Below are positions 27,197 to 36,215 of a stretch of 64,000 nt of DNA, one piece after another. The DNA lies in the NCBI RefSeq assembly GCF_014696715.1, contig NZ_JACJQO010000013.1:62001-126000 (forward strand), in the 5' to 3' direction. Origin of the DNA: Pseudanabaena sp. FACHB-2040 (GTDB lineage Bacteria > Cyanobacteriota > Cyanobacteriia > Phormidesmidales > Phormidesmidaceae). The notes below the pieces were generated by a model. That model was not told where the DNA came from. It searched no databases and was given only the letters and a program-made list of their open reading frames with translations. Numbering within the stretch: position 1 is the stretch's first letter; each line of letters begins with the position of its first letter. The position numbers were made by a program, and so were the translations under genes.

Positions 27197-28087
27197 CTAG
27201 CTGGCTTCTTCCGGCTCCAGGGTTAAAATTGCAGGCTGCTGACGGATATTTGCCTCTAGGGGCCTGACTTTTTCTACCAGCTGAATCAGCTGATCAAAAT
27301 CGGGGATAGCAGCCGTGGAGACGTACCCAGCGTCGGCACTGATATTGGAGGGGGCTTCTTTCATGGCAGCTTCGATCAAGCGCTGCTGGTTGCGGTCTAC
27401 CAACGGGCTCAGCAACACTGCACCCATCGGGATAGCCCGGCTCTGGTGCAGAATGCGGAAAGAGGTATCGGCAAATTCTCGTCGGTGCGCCTGAAAGTCA
27501 TCCTCAGACATCGCTCCGGCTGCAACGCTGCCGTCCTGTAGCCAGGCCAGAATGGTTTTTGGGGTCGGGGCAAAGCGGACTTCTTTGAGGGTGAGCCCAT
27601 AGAGGTCGTACAGCGGCAGATAGTACCCTGTTGCCGATCCGGGCTGCCCTAGGGCCAAAGTTTGGTTGGTCAGGTCAGTTCGAGACTGGGCCGGACTGTC
27701 TTCTCGCACCACCAGGACGGATTTTAGATTGGGCGTACCCTGCAGGGGAAAGATGGGAACATACTGCGCCTCGGCCAGTGCGATCGCAGCTAGCCCCGCC
27801 GGAGCAAACACCAGTGACCACGTGCCCGCCTGAATTTGCTCTACCGCTCTTAGCTCATTAAAAGCCGGATCTAGCTCTACCGTTGCCTTCAGCCGCTCTG
27901 CCAGATAGGCTTGAAACCGCTCGTACTTCTCAACCAAGCCCGAGTCAGCATCGTAGCTGACCAAGCCAACGGTGAGGCGGGTCGGTGGTGCGGCCGAAGG
28001 GCTCTCGCCACAGCCAGCCAGCGCCAACACCCAAGCGACCAGCAGTCCTAGCAAAGCGATCGCAAACAACCGACGCAGGCGTGCCAT
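27197..28087 (-). CDS. PhnD-like phosphonate/phosphate-type binding lipoprotein
   Basis: Substrate-binding protein of the PhnD family (periplasmic binding protein-like II). A lipoprotein signal peptide ends in the lipobox 'LALAGC' (Cys26). The mature part has the family pattern: 'LTVGLVSYDADSGLVEKYER', 'AYLAERLKATVELDP', 'WSLVFAPAGLAAIALAE', 'LALGQPGSATGYYLPLYDL'. Phosphonate, phosphite or another oxyanion is the likely ligand, but PhnD-like proteins also act as sensors. No permease or ATPase gene is adjacent, so it is an orphan here. Confidence 0.83.
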   Translation of the reverse strand: MARLRRLFAIALLGLLVAWVLALAGCGESPSAAPPTRLTVGLVSYDADSGLVEKYERFQAYLAERLKATVELDPAFNELRAVEQIQAGTWSLVFAPAGLAAIALAEAQYVPIFPLQGTPNLKSVLVVREDSPAQSRTDLTNQTLALGQPGSATGYYLPLYDLYGLTLKEVRFAPTPKTILAWLQDGSVAAGAMSEDDFQAHRREFADTSFRILHQSRAIPMGAVLLSPLVDRNQQRLIEAAMKEAPSNISADAGYVSTAAIPDFDQLIQLVEKVRPLEANIRQQPAILTLEPEEAS

Positions 28088-28144
28088 GTATTTTCTTAAC
28101 CCCTACGGACAGACTCTCCTTTTATCGAGCCTAACCCGGGCGGC

Positions 28145-29104
28145 TTAGTAATCCAATTCTTCTTCGTATTCCGTGACTTTCTTTTTCTGGGGGATGTTTA
28201 CAGGAGGAGCCTGGTAGGGTTCAGCCTGATCCTCTGACCAAACATCTTCAGTGACTTCTTTGTAGTCGGCTTCAAAGGCGTTGTAGTCGGTTTCACCAGA
28301 AGCGTCGTTCCAGTTGGACTCTTCTAGGGGAGCTTCCCGGTACATCTCCATCTGCCGCCGTACAGGCTCAGCTTCTAGAGAAATGGGTTCGGGCTCACCC
28401 CAGTCGTCGTCACTCCAGCGCTCTTCTACCACGGGGGCTCGACTACGAATCGGCTCGGCGGCAGGCTGGGTGCCCGAGGGCAGCTGATTGGCCGTTGAGA
28501 CCGGCATGATGTATTCACTAGCGTCACCGCGATCCCACGGGGGGCTGCCTACCCCTAAGCGCTCTAACAGGCCGACGCTGAGCTGCACTAGCTTTTCTTC
28601 AGCGCCTTCAAATACAATCAGCCGATCTGGGCCGCTGCTGACAATCTCATCAATCGGCAGTTCATAGGTGCTGATCACCTGATCAGGAATCTGGGGCAGC
28701 CCCAGAGAGGCAATCACAATGGACTCCAGCTTGCCCGTGGTGACATCAAATTTGAAGCCGCGCACTCGACCCAGCATTTCACCGGTTTCGGTGACGACCT
28801 CACAGTTGACCAGAGTGCTGAAGGGAAGCACGTTGACGTCGTCATCTACAGCCGCCTCATCGTCTACCAGAATGACGTCGCCAATCTGGCGAATGCTGCT
28901 GAGCGGCATGATCTGCTGGTCGCCAGACATCACTCCAGACAGAATATTGTCCCGCAGCCCAAAGGCTACAACCTCACCTCGATCCACATCTACCCAGATC
29001 TGACTCACTACCCCCAGGCGCTTGCCCGCGTTACGGGTGATTACCTGGGTGCCCAGAAAATCGGAGCGAAGACGATACTTGTCGAGGGTCATGTCAGAGT
29101 CCAT
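28145..29104 (-). CDS. PRC-barrel domain protein
   Basis: A 319-residue protein with two PRC-barrel modules, at about 10-85 ('DFLGTQVITRNAGKRLGVVS', 'GEVVAFGLRDN') and 90-165 ('STLVNCEVVTETGEMLGRVR', 'LESIVIASLGLPQ'). The rest (about 190-319) is acidic and low-complexity, ending 'KKKVTEYEEELDY'. PRC barrels occur in photosynthetic reaction centres and in RNA-processing or partner-binding proteins. This twin-barrel type is common in cyanobacteria and of unknown function. The start may be Met1 or Met5. Confidence 0.85.
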   Translation of the reverse strand: MDSDMTLDKYRLRSDFLGTQVITRNAGKRLGVVSQIWVDVDRGEVVAFGLRDNILSGVMSGDQQIMPLSSIRQIGDVILVDDEAAVDDDVNVLPFSTLVNCEVVTETGEMLGRVRGFKFDVTTGKLESIVIASLGLPQIPDQVISTYELPIDEIVSSGPDRLIVFEGAEEKLVQLSVGLLERLGVGSPPWDRGDASEYIMPVSTANQLPSGTQPAAEPIRSRAPVVEERWSDDDWGEPEPISLEAEPVRRQMEMYREAPLEESNWNDASGETDYNAFEADYKEVTEDVWSEDQAEPYQAPPVNIPQKKKVTEYEEELDY

Positions 29105-29300
29105 CTCGCGGGTCGAGAAAGTTTAGCTTATACACCTATTAGATGTCCATCTTAACCAGAATAGAGCAAATTAACAGACCCAGGTTGCCGAAGCCTAGCC
29201 GGGGAATCGCTCTGTTCTAGTTTTGGGTACGCGCCTTGAGACACCAACTGTCTAGCCGGAGTACTCCAGCAGACTCGCAGTTGCGGCCAGCGTCAGCAGT

Positions 29301-32300
29301 TTACACTGTAGCGGCGCTCTTGGACTGAAGATCAATGCCCAAAACCTGGGTATAGGCCCCCCGAGCCTGGGTGACGCCGATAGTGCGCTGCGACGACTCA
29401 ATCATCGGACGGCGCAGACTGACCACAATGAACTGGGCCTGTTTCGCCTGGTGCTTGATCATGCGAGACAGCCGCTCGACGTTGGCTCCATCTAGGAACA
29501 TATCGACCTCATCGAAGGCGTAGAACGGCGAGGGTCGGTAGCGCTGTAGCGCAAAGATAAAGCTTAGAGCCGTCAGGGATTTTTCGCCCCCTGACATAGA
29601 AGCCAATCGCCGCACAGGCTTGCCCTTCGGGTGGGCCACTAGGTTTAACCCGCCATTGAAAGGATCTTGGGAGTCATCGAGCTGGAGGTGTCCGTCGCCA
29701 TCTGAAAGTTCGGCAAAGATGGCCTCGAAGTTTTTGTTGACCGCATTAAAGGCTTCCTGGAAAGCCTGCCGTCGCAGGGTGGTAAAGTTTTCGACCCGCA
29801 GCAGCAGTTCGGTGCGCTCTTCTTCTAGGGTGCCAAGCTTCTGGCTCAGGTCTTCTAAACGCTCCTGGGTGCGGTTGTATTCTTCTAGGGCCAGCATGTT
29901 CACTGGCTCCAGGGCTTCTAAACGGCGCTGGAGCGATCGCAACTCTTTCTCTAGCGTTTCTAGATCGAGCTCTACCGGAATTTCAGGTAGAGGGTCGGGC
30001 AGTTCTGCAGCTTGGGCCTCTAGCTGGGCCTGCAGAACTGTCTGCTGCTGCCGTCGCTCCTGCTGCACCTCTAGCAACTTTTGCCGCTGCCACTCCTGCT
30101 GTTGCTTGGCATTTTGCCGTTCGCGCAGCTGGTACTCGATGCGATCGCGATTGGCCTTTTCTGTCGCCAGGGTTTGGTCGAGCACAGCGATGGCCTGCCG
30201 GGACTGGTCTGCTGCCGCTGCCAGCTCAGTCTGCTGAGCCTCTAGCGCCTCTAGCTGGGTTTGCTGCTGCCGCTGCTGCTGCCGCAGGGTATCTAGCCGC
30301 TGCTGGTTCTGCTGAATGGCAGATTCTAGGCGCTCCCGCTGAGTCTGGCGCTCCTGGAGGTGCCGTTCTGCGACCTGTAGAGTCTGCTGTCGTTCGCTTA
30401 ACTGCCCTTCTAAGCCCCGGATCTGGGCTTGGGCCTGCTGCCACTCACCGTGGCTCTGGGACTGCTCTAGCTCAGCTAGGGCCTGCCGCTTTGCTTGAAT
30501 TGCGCTCTCCTGGGCTGGCAGAGTCGCGGCTAGGGCCTGCAGCCGTGCTTGAACGGCAGTCAGCTCTTGCTGGCAGCGATCGAGCTGAGACTGCGACTGG
30601 GATTGGCGCTCATGCAGCTGCTGGTGTTGGGTCTGGTTTTGTTTGACCTGCAGCTCCAGCTCTCGGTGGCGCTGACGGGCCTCCACCAAAGCCTGGGAGG
30701 TCTGGCGCAGAGTTGACGTGGCCTGCTCAATAGTTCTTTCGCAACGAGCCAAAATCATCTCGATTTCCTGCAGTCGGTTGCGCAGCGCTTTGGCTTCATC
30801 CGACTCGGCCGGTTCAACGGTGCCGAAATGCAGCCCACCCTGCCGGCGCAACAGACTCCCGCCGGTCATCGCCCCGCTAGTCTCCAGCATTTCCCCATCC
30901 AGTGTGACGATGCGAAACTGACCCAAGTGTCGACGAGCTTCCTCCAGCGTCTCAAACACCACCGTATTGCCAAAGACGTAAGTAAAGACTTCTTGGTAAC
31001 GAGGTTCGCAGTCGATCAGGTTAACAGCGTAGTCAATAAAGCCATCGGGTCGCTGCCAGGCCGAGATGGGGGTGAACTTGGGCGCTCGAATGGCGTTCAG
31101 CGGTAAGAAAGTGGCCCGTCCGGCTCGGCGCTGCTTAAGCAGCTCAATGCCGCGAGCGGCAATGCTGTCGTTTTCGACCACTAGATAGCCCAAACGACCG
31201 CCAGCCGCAATCTCTAGCGCCATCTGATAGCGAGGCTCTACTTTGCCTAGCTGCGCTATTAGCCCACAAATGCCTTTTAGGCCGCTATCCAGCAGAACCT
31301 TGGTGGACTGGGTGCCCTGGCTTTCCTGCAGGGCCTGCACCTGGGCCTCTAGCTTATCGAGCTGGCGCTGGCTGTCTCGCTGCTCTCGCAAGAGCCGGGT
31401 CTGGGTCTCGCGCTGGACATTGAGTTCCTGCTCAAGCTCTGTCAACTGTTGGGCCAGAATTTGCACCGTTTTTTCAGCCGCAGCCAGTTCCCGAGTAGCG
31501 AGGGTTTGAGCCTGTTCTTCTTGGCTGTTGGCTTCTGCGGTTAGGGCTTGTAGGGTGTCTGTGTGGCTCTGAATCTGCTGCTCTAGTTGGGAAAACCGCT
31601 CCTGCAAACGAACCTGCTCGGCCCGCTGTGGCTCTAGCGAGGTCAGTAGGGCTTCGACCTGATGCCGCAGCTGGGTCTGCTCCTGCACCCAGGCTTCGGA
31701 GGCAGATGCGATCGCACTAGCCGCCTCTCGCCGCTCATTTAGCTCTCGCTGCACCGCATCTCGAGCCTGAGCCAGCTGGATCAGCTCCCCAGTTTCTAGG
31801 TCTGCGATTTCCTGAGCCAGCGCCTCCAGATCTCGCTGGTGATTCTGAATGGCGATCTGAGCCTGGCGCAGCCCCTCTGTTGTGCCATAGCTGGCCTGCT
31901 TGAGCTCCTGTTCCTGCCGCTGGAGCTGGCGCAACTCTGCCTCTTGAGTTGCCAACTTGGCCTGCAGGGCTAGGTGCTCATCTTCACCCAGAGCTTTGAC
32001 CCGAGCATTCAGCGTTTCTAGCTCAGCCCCCAGGGTAGTCAGGGCCCCGCTAGACTCGGCAATAGTTTGAACTAGCTGAGCGGCTTCTCGCTCGCCCTCC
32101 TCAATTTGCTGCAGTAGCGCCTGTAGCTTGGTCTGCTGACTGCGCCATACCAATACCCGCTCCCACTGGCTTTTTTCCTGAAACTGGGCCTTTAGCTTTT
32201 GATAGCGTTCAGCCTTTTGTCGGTCTTGGGCCAAGCGCTCTAGCTGGCCCTGCAGCTCGCGCTCTACAATCCGAAAGCGCTCCTCGCGGTCTTTGACCAC

Positions 32301-32966
32301 TTCTAGCTTTTCTCGGGCCTGATTGATCTTGCGGTCAAAGGAGGCAACTCCGGCCAGTTCATCAATAATTTCTCGCCGCTCCCGAGGGTTCATCGAGATG
32401 ATGCTGGTCACATCTCCCTGCAGAACGACGTTATATCCTTCGGGGTAAATGCGGAAGCGCTGTAGCTGATCATGCAACTCGTTGAGGGTGCAGGCTTCGC
32501 CGTTAATAAAATAGTTGGAGGTATAGGTGCCCTGAGGAGTTACCCGCAGCCGCCGAGTCACGGTCCATTCTTGGGGAGTTGCGGCTAGGGGCACAACCTT
32601 GTCAGCCACGGCCACCGTTCCCTCTGCCCCGACCTGAGATCCTGCCACCGCAGCCGTAATGGAGTTGTCAAAAGCCTCGCCCTGCAGCAACTCTGGGGGC
32701 ACATCGCTGATGTCGAAGGTAACCGTCACACTGGCCTCGGAGGTGGAGCGGCGGTTGGCCTGATTTTGGTTCACCAGGTCAGGCAGACGATCTGCCCGCA
32801 TCCCCTTAGAACTGGCTAGGCCTAGGGCAAACAGGAGAGCGTCTAGAATGTTCGACTTACCGGAACCATTAGGCCCAGAAATCACCGTAAACCCAGGCAT
32901 TAAAGGAACCTGAGTCGTGCCGCCGAACGATTTGAAGTGGGACAGTTCAACGCGCTTGATGTGCAC
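29301..32966 (-). CDS. smc: Chromosome segregation protein SMC
   Basis: Structural-maintenance-of-chromosomes ATPase that compacts and helps separate replicated chromosomes as a dimer with ScpA/ScpB. The 1,221 residues contain Walker A 'GPNGSGKSNI' (31-40), a first long coiled coil, a hinge at about 555-700 ('GLKGICGLIAQLGKVEPRYQ', 'GGRLGYLVVE'), a second coiled coil, the ABC signature 'LASMSGGEKSL' and Walker B 'FYAFDEVDMFLDGANV'. Residues about 100-140 carry a hydrophobic insertion near the N-terminal head, which may be lineage-specific. It is transcribed alone; scpA and scpB are not here. Confidence 0.97.
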   Translation of the reverse strand: MHIKRVELSHFKSFGGTTQVPLMPGFTVISGPNGSGKSNILDALLFALGLASSKGMRADRLPDLVNQNQANRRSTSEASVTVTFDISDVPPELLQGEAFDNSITAAVAGSQVGAEGTVAVADKVVPLAATPQEWTVTRRLRVTPQGTYTSNYFINGEACTLNELHDQLQRFRIYPEGYNVVLQGDVTSIISMNPRERREIIDELAGVASFDRKINQAREKLEVVKDREERFRIVERELQGQLERLAQDRQKAERYQKLKAQFQEKSQWERVLVWRSQQTKLQALLQQIEEGEREAAQLVQTIAESSGALTTLGAELETLNARVKALGEDEHLALQAKLATQEAELRQLQRQEQELKQASYGTTEGLRQAQIAIQNHQRDLEALAQEIADLETGELIQLAQARDAVQRELNERREAASAIASASEAWVQEQTQLRHQVEALLTSLEPQRAEQVRLQERFSQLEQQIQSHTDTLQALTAEANSQEEQAQTLATRELAAAEKTVQILAQQLTELEQELNVQRETQTRLLREQRDSQRQLDKLEAQVQALQESQGTQSTKVLLDSGLKGICGLIAQLGKVEPRYQMALEIAAGGRLGYLVVENDSIAARGIELLKQRRAGRATFLPLNAIRAPKFTPISAWQRPDGFIDYAVNLIDCEPRYQEVFTYVFGNTVVFETLEEARRHLGQFRIVTLDGEMLETSGAMTGGSLLRRQGGLHFGTVEPAESDEAKALRNRLQEIEMILARCERTIEQATSTLRQTSQALVEARQRHRELELQVKQNQTQHQQLHERQSQSQSQLDRCQQELTAVQARLQALAATLPAQESAIQAKRQALAELEQSQSHGEWQQAQAQIRGLEGQLSERQQTLQVAERHLQERQTQRERLESAIQQNQQRLDTLRQQQRQQQTQLEALEAQQTELAAAADQSRQAIAVLDQTLATEKANRDRIEYQLRERQNAKQQQEWQRQKLLEVQQERRQQQTVLQAQLEAQAAELPDPLPEIPVELDLETLEKELRSLQRRLEALEPVNMLALEEYNRTQERLEDLSQKLGTLEEERTELLLRVENFTTLRRQAFQEAFNAVNKNFEAIFAELSDGDGHLQLDDSQDPFNGGLNLVAHPKGKPVRRLASMSGGEKSLTALSFIFALQRYRPSPFYAFDEVDMFLDGANVERLSRMIKHQAKQAQFIVVSLRRPMIESSQRTIGVTQARGAYTQVLGIDLQSKSAATV

Positions 32967-33315
32967 TGGGCAGCATAACCTTGAGGCGCAAAAACAAATG
33001 TACTACAAACTTATCACCTAGATCCAGTTTTGGATAGGTAGAGGTTACACAGACCGCCTGTCAACATTCCCAGCCTTAACCTTGCTAAATCTAGACTTTC
33101 CTTTATCACAGACAATTTAGTCCCTGATCTTTTAACAGAGGTCGCTAGGCACTGTCTCTTGCGATCGCAAGCCGCCCAGCGTTGCCGCCTAAGTGTAGTG
33201 CAAATATCGGCACTTGAATCAAAAAATTCCTTCTATTGGCTGAACTGTCTGGTTTGTGTCAGTAAACCTAGTCAGGGAGGCAATAATGGAGGTAGGTGTC
33301 TCCTAAACCAAAACC
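32967..33315. other. Intergenic region between smc and the YqgF-like gene
   Basis: About 350 nt without a supported gene. It holds the candidate smc promoter (33035-33064) and an extended HIP1 palindrome, CTTGCGATCGCAAG (33158-33171). A plus-strand frame (33159-33368) crosses it but has no family resemblance and runs into the next gene in another frame. No terminator-like hairpin was seen. Confidence 0.5.
33035..33064 (-). promoter_or_regulatory. Candidate smc promoter
   Basis: On the minus strand a perfect -35 box TTGACA (33059-33064) is followed after 18 nt by TACCTA (33035-33040) as a weak -10. It lies about 70 nt upstream of the smc ATG at 32966. The -10 match is poor, so the call is tentative. 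Confidence 0.35.
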
Positions 33316-33753
33316 GTGCCGTTAAGCCCTGTCAGAGTACTCTCGCAGCCCGCTATTTTGGGGTTTGATCCGGGGCGACAGAAATGTGGTCTGGCCATTA
33401 TGGGGCTAGATCGAGTGTTGCGCCATCAAGAAGTGGTTCAGGCCGAATCCGCTCTCGACACTATTCAAACCCTACGCCAGCAATACCCCATTTCTATCAT
33501 CGTGATGGGCAACCAGACCACGGCTAAGACCTGGAAGACAAAAATCGAGACCCTGCCCGACTCCCCTCGGGTCATGCTAGTAGACGAGCGCTACAGCACC
33601 CTTGAGGCCCGCGATCGTTACTGGCAGATGTATCCGCCCAAAGGGGTTGGACGCTTGCTGCCGCAGTCTTTACGCAAAATTCCCCGCCCCATCGACGACA
33701 TTGTGGCGATCTTGCTAATTGAGCGTTATTTAAACCGGCTCACGGCTAATTAG
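33316..33753 (+). CDS. YqgF/RuvX-like RNase H-fold nuclease
   Basis: A 145-residue member of the YqgF/Holliday-junction-resolvase-like superfamily. The three acidic sites of the RNase H fold are visible: Asp in 'GFDPGRQKCGLA', Glu in 'VDERYSTLEARDRYW' and Asp in 'PIDDIVAILLIE'. True YqgF matures 16S rRNA; this cyanobacterial subfamily has more divergent sequences, so the substrate is not certain. The start is GTG at 33316; no ATG is available upstream in frame. It ends 7 nt before the stop of the convergent DUF3146 gene. Confidence 0.82.
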   Translation: MPLSPVRVLSQPAILGFDPGRQKCGLAIMGLDRVLRHQEVVQAESALDTIQTLRQQYPISIIVMGNQTTAKTWKTKIETLPDSPRVMLVDERYSTLEARDRYWQMYPPKGVGRLLPQSLRKIPRPIDDIVAILLIERYLNRLTAN

Positions 33754-33760
33754 ACCGGCT

Positions 33761-34024
33761 TTACAGCTTGGCTCGAATGGTGAAGGAATAGTCGCCGCCG
33801 GGCTCTAGCTGGTAGTCAAACTGCTCTAAAAATCGGCTGAGAGGTTCTCGAATTAGGGCTCGCCCTAGGGAAGGCTCGACTTTAAGCTGACCCTGACGAA
33901 AGCGCCATTGAAATTGCCACTCATAGTCGTTGGCTCGCACTTCCCCCTCAATCCTGCCTTGGCTCCAGGACTGGTGGGTGATGCGGACGTATGCAGTGGT
34001 TCTGGGCAAGCGGTTAGCGGTCAC
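33761..34024 (-). CDS. DUF3146 family protein
   Basis: Small soluble cyanobacterial protein of unknown function, recognisable by 'LPRTTAYVRITHQSW', 'GEVRANDYEWQFQWRFRQGQ' and the C-terminal 'LEPGGDYSFTIRAKL'. The open frame extends to a TTG at 34096, but the conserved part begins just after the GTG at 34024, which gives 87 residues, the usual family size; that start is preferred. It is convergent with the YqgF-like gene. Confidence 0.82.
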   Translation of the reverse strand: MTANRLPRTTAYVRITHQSWSQGRIEGEVRANDYEWQFQWRFRQGQLKVEPSLGRALIREPLSRFLEQFDYQLEPGGDYSFTIRAKL

Positions 34025-34459
34025 GGAATCTCGGATATAAGTTGCAAAGGGTGTTTTACCAATTTTTAACGACTGAGCCCCAGCAGTTGATAACAATACC
34101 CCCTCTCTAGGTAAGATAACGGGACGGTCTTCGTCGGTCTACCCCTTTGGGGGTTCTTTGAGCGGTCCCTTTATTGCCCTTGTAAATAGTCCGTAATAAA
34201 TAGTCCCCGTTAAAAGTTCCTAATTAAAAGTCCCTAGTTAAGGTGCCAACTAAAGTTTCCGGCAAAGAGCCCTTTGCCTCTAGCTGTTCAAGCAAGGCTC
34301 AAAAACGGTAGCCTAAGATCAAGACAAGGTCAGCGATGGTTAAAGATCGGCCCCCAGGTGCGATCGCATTCGCCAAACTCGGTCTTTGGGCTTGACAGCT
34401 TCAGTCTGGCCCTCTAATTCTGTAATTGTCCTGCAACTGTATAGAGTTGGAAACTGAGC
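34025..34459. other. Divergent intergenic region upstream of nadK
   Basis: About 435 nt between the DUF3146 gene (minus) and nadK (plus). It contains a small ACCCC/GGGGT hairpin (34141-34154), the 14-bp repeat array (34183-34263), the hairpin 34261-34278 and one HIP1-like site near 34361. No further gene is supported. The array and hairpin would lie in or before the nadK leader. Confidence 0.55.
34183..34263. repeat. Degenerate 14-bp tandem repeat upstream of nadK
   Basis: Successive 14-mers start at 34183 (TAAATAGTCCGTAA), 34197 (TAAATAGTCCCCGT), 34211 (TAAAAGTTCCTAAT) and 34225 (TAAAAGTCCCTAGT), then a shortened 34239 (TAAGGTGCCAAC) and 34251 (TAAAGTTTCC). The consensus is about TAAAAGTCCCTAAT. 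A GGCAAAG-AGCC-CTTTGCC hairpin follows directly at 34261-34278. Confidence 0.75.
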
Positions 34460-35377
34460 GTGCCCAAGGTCGGCATTATTTACAACGACGTTAAGCCATT
34501 GGCGTGTCAGGTAGCGCACCACTGGCAGGAGAAGCTGACCAGCCTTGGCTATGATATCCACCTGACAACAGGGATGGGTGGGCTCCTCGGCTACTCCAGT
34601 CACGAGCGACCCATTTGCCACACCCCGATCGAAAGCCTGGCCCCCCCCCACTTCGATACCGACATGGACTTTGCGGTCGTACTGGGAGGGGACGGCACCG
34701 TTTTATCTGCCTTCCGGCAGCTGGCCCCGGTCGGTGTCCCCCTGCTAACGGTCAACACTGGCCATATGGGATTTCTGACAGAAGCCTATCTTAACCAGCT
34801 CCCTCAAGCCATGGAGCAAGTTCTGGCAGGCGACTACGAAATTGAGGAGCGGGCGATGCTCTCAGTTCAGCTCTTTCACCAGGAGGAGCTAATGTGGGAA
34901 GCTCTCTGCCTTAACGAGATGGTGCTGCACCGAGAACCACTGACCAGCATGTGTCACTTTGAGGTTGAGGTCGGCAAGCACGCTACCGTAGACATCGCTG
35001 CCGATGGCATTATCATCTCCACCCCTACTGGCTCCACCGCCTACTCTCTGTCGGCAGGTGGCCCTGTAATCACGCCAGGGGTACCGGTTATGCAGCTGAT
35101 GCCGATTTGCCCTCACTCTCTCGCCTCACGGGGCCTGGTCTTTCCTGACACCGAGCGGGTCACCATTCGCTCAGCCAATCCTGACCCACTCGTGATGGTC
35201 GTCGATGGCAACGCTGGCTGCTATGTCCTGCCCAAAGACTGGATCTGCACCTGCCGTTCCCCTTATACAGCTCGCTTTATCCGCCTTCAGCCGCCCGAAT
35301 TCTTTAAAGTGCTGCGGGAGAAATTGGGCTGGGGCCTGCCTCACATTGCCAAGCCCAGCTCTGTTGAGCTGCCTTAG
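34460..35377 (+). CDS. nadK: NAD kinase
   Basis: Phosphorylates NAD to NADP with ATP or polyphosphate. The 305 residues include the signature '[14 protein letters not shown]', 'LNEMVLHRE' and '[20 protein letters not shown]', all conserved. The start is a GTG at 34460, just ahead of '[11 protein letters not shown]'. Cyanobacteria usually have two NAD kinases; which of the two this is cannot be told. nblR follows 72 nt later on the same strand. An unusual 14-bp repeat array lies upstream. Confidence 0.95.
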   Translation: MPKVGIIYNDVKPLACQVAHHWQEKLTSLGYDIHLTTGMGGLLGYSSHERPICHTPIESLAPPHFDTDMDFAVVLGGDGTVLSAFRQLAPVGVPLLTVNTGHMGFLTEAYLNQLPQAMEQVLAGDYEIEERAMLSVQLFHQEELMWEALCLNEMVLHREPLTSMCHFEVEVGKHATVDIAADGIIISTPTGSTAYSLSAGGPVITPGVPVMQLMPICPHSLASRGLVFPDTERVTIRSANPDPLVMVVDGNAGCYVLPKDWICTCRSPYTARFIRLQPPEFFKVLREKLGWGLPHIAKPSSVELP

Positions 35378-35449
35378 CGTCACCAGGATCGGCATCGGTT
35401 AGGATATGAAGGCTTTGCAGAGACATTCTTTTACAGAGACGTTCCAAGA

Positions 35450-36136
35450 ATGATCGCTGATTCTGGCCCTCAGGTTCTGTTGATTATCTCAAACGAGGAT
35501 CTAGCTCGACAAATGAGCCTGGATCTCAAAGAGGCTGGCTATACGCCGACAGTCGCCCTGATCGCTGCCCAGGGTCTGGAAATTGTTCAAAAGATTCAGC
35601 CTGCCCTGATCGTGATTGACCGCATGCTGGGAGGAGATTCGGGTCTAGCCCTGTGTCAAACCCTGCGTAACCAGAGTCTGCGAACACCGATAGTGCTGTT
35701 AATGGCCCGCGATACGCTAGAAGATCGGGTCGCCTGCTTAGAAGCAGGGGCCGACGACTACTTCCTTAAGCCCTACCGCAGCGATGCCTTTCTCAAGCTG
35801 ACCCAGCTTTATTCACAGCCTCGCCAAACAGGCGGAGAACAAATCCGCTTTGGTGACCTTGCCCTGGACTTAATCAACCGGACAGCCAGCCGCAATGGCC
35901 GCACTATTGACCTGACCATGAAAGAGTTTGAACTCTTGAAGTACCTGATGGAGCATCCCCGTGAGGTGCTGACGCGAGAGCAAATTCTGGAAAACGTCTG
36001 GGGCTACGACTTTATGGGCGAGTCTAACGTGATCGAGGTCTACATCCGCTATCTGCGCCTGAAAATTGACGGGGAAAATGAAAAGCGGCTGATTCAAACC
36101 GTTCGAGGCGTAGGTTATGTCTTGAGGGAAAGTTAG
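35450..36136 (+). CDS. nblR: OmpR-family response regulator, NblR type
   Basis: DNA-binding regulator of 228 residues. NblR controls phycobilisome breakdown and survival under nutrient or light stress. The receiver (about 8-120) keeps the phospho-acceptor Asp ('LIVIDRMLGG') and Lys ('FLKPYR'), but the acidic pair after the first strand is replaced ('LLIISNED') and the Thr/Ser switch is Met ('LLMARD'). The winged helix (about 130-227) has 'LTMKEFELLKYLMEHPREVL' and 'YIRYLRLKI'. NblR of Synechococcus elongatus is known to act without canonical phosphorylation, which fits. A near-perfect 11-bp direct repeat lies just before the ATG. Confidence 0.83.
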   Translation: MIADSGPQVLLIISNEDLARQMSLDLKEAGYTPTVALIAAQGLEIVQKIQPALIVIDRMLGGDSGLALCQTLRNQSLRTPIVLLMARDTLEDRVACLEAGADDYFLKPYRSDAFLKLTQLYSQPRQTGGEQIRFGDLALDLINRTASRNGRTIDLTMKEFELLKYLMEHPREVLTREQILENVWGYDFMGESNVIEVYIRYLRLKIDGENEKRLIQTVRGVGYVLRES

Positions 36137-36215
36137 AAACTCTAAGGCATCTCTCTCCGTCTAAATATCCTGTTTGAGCGTTTCAAGCAGAGCCTCAAGA
36201 AGCCAATAATTTGGG

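Noticed and set aside
29620-30237. 205-codon plus-strand frame inside smc
   Set aside because: It is the antisense of a coiled-coil region rich in Glu and Gln codons.
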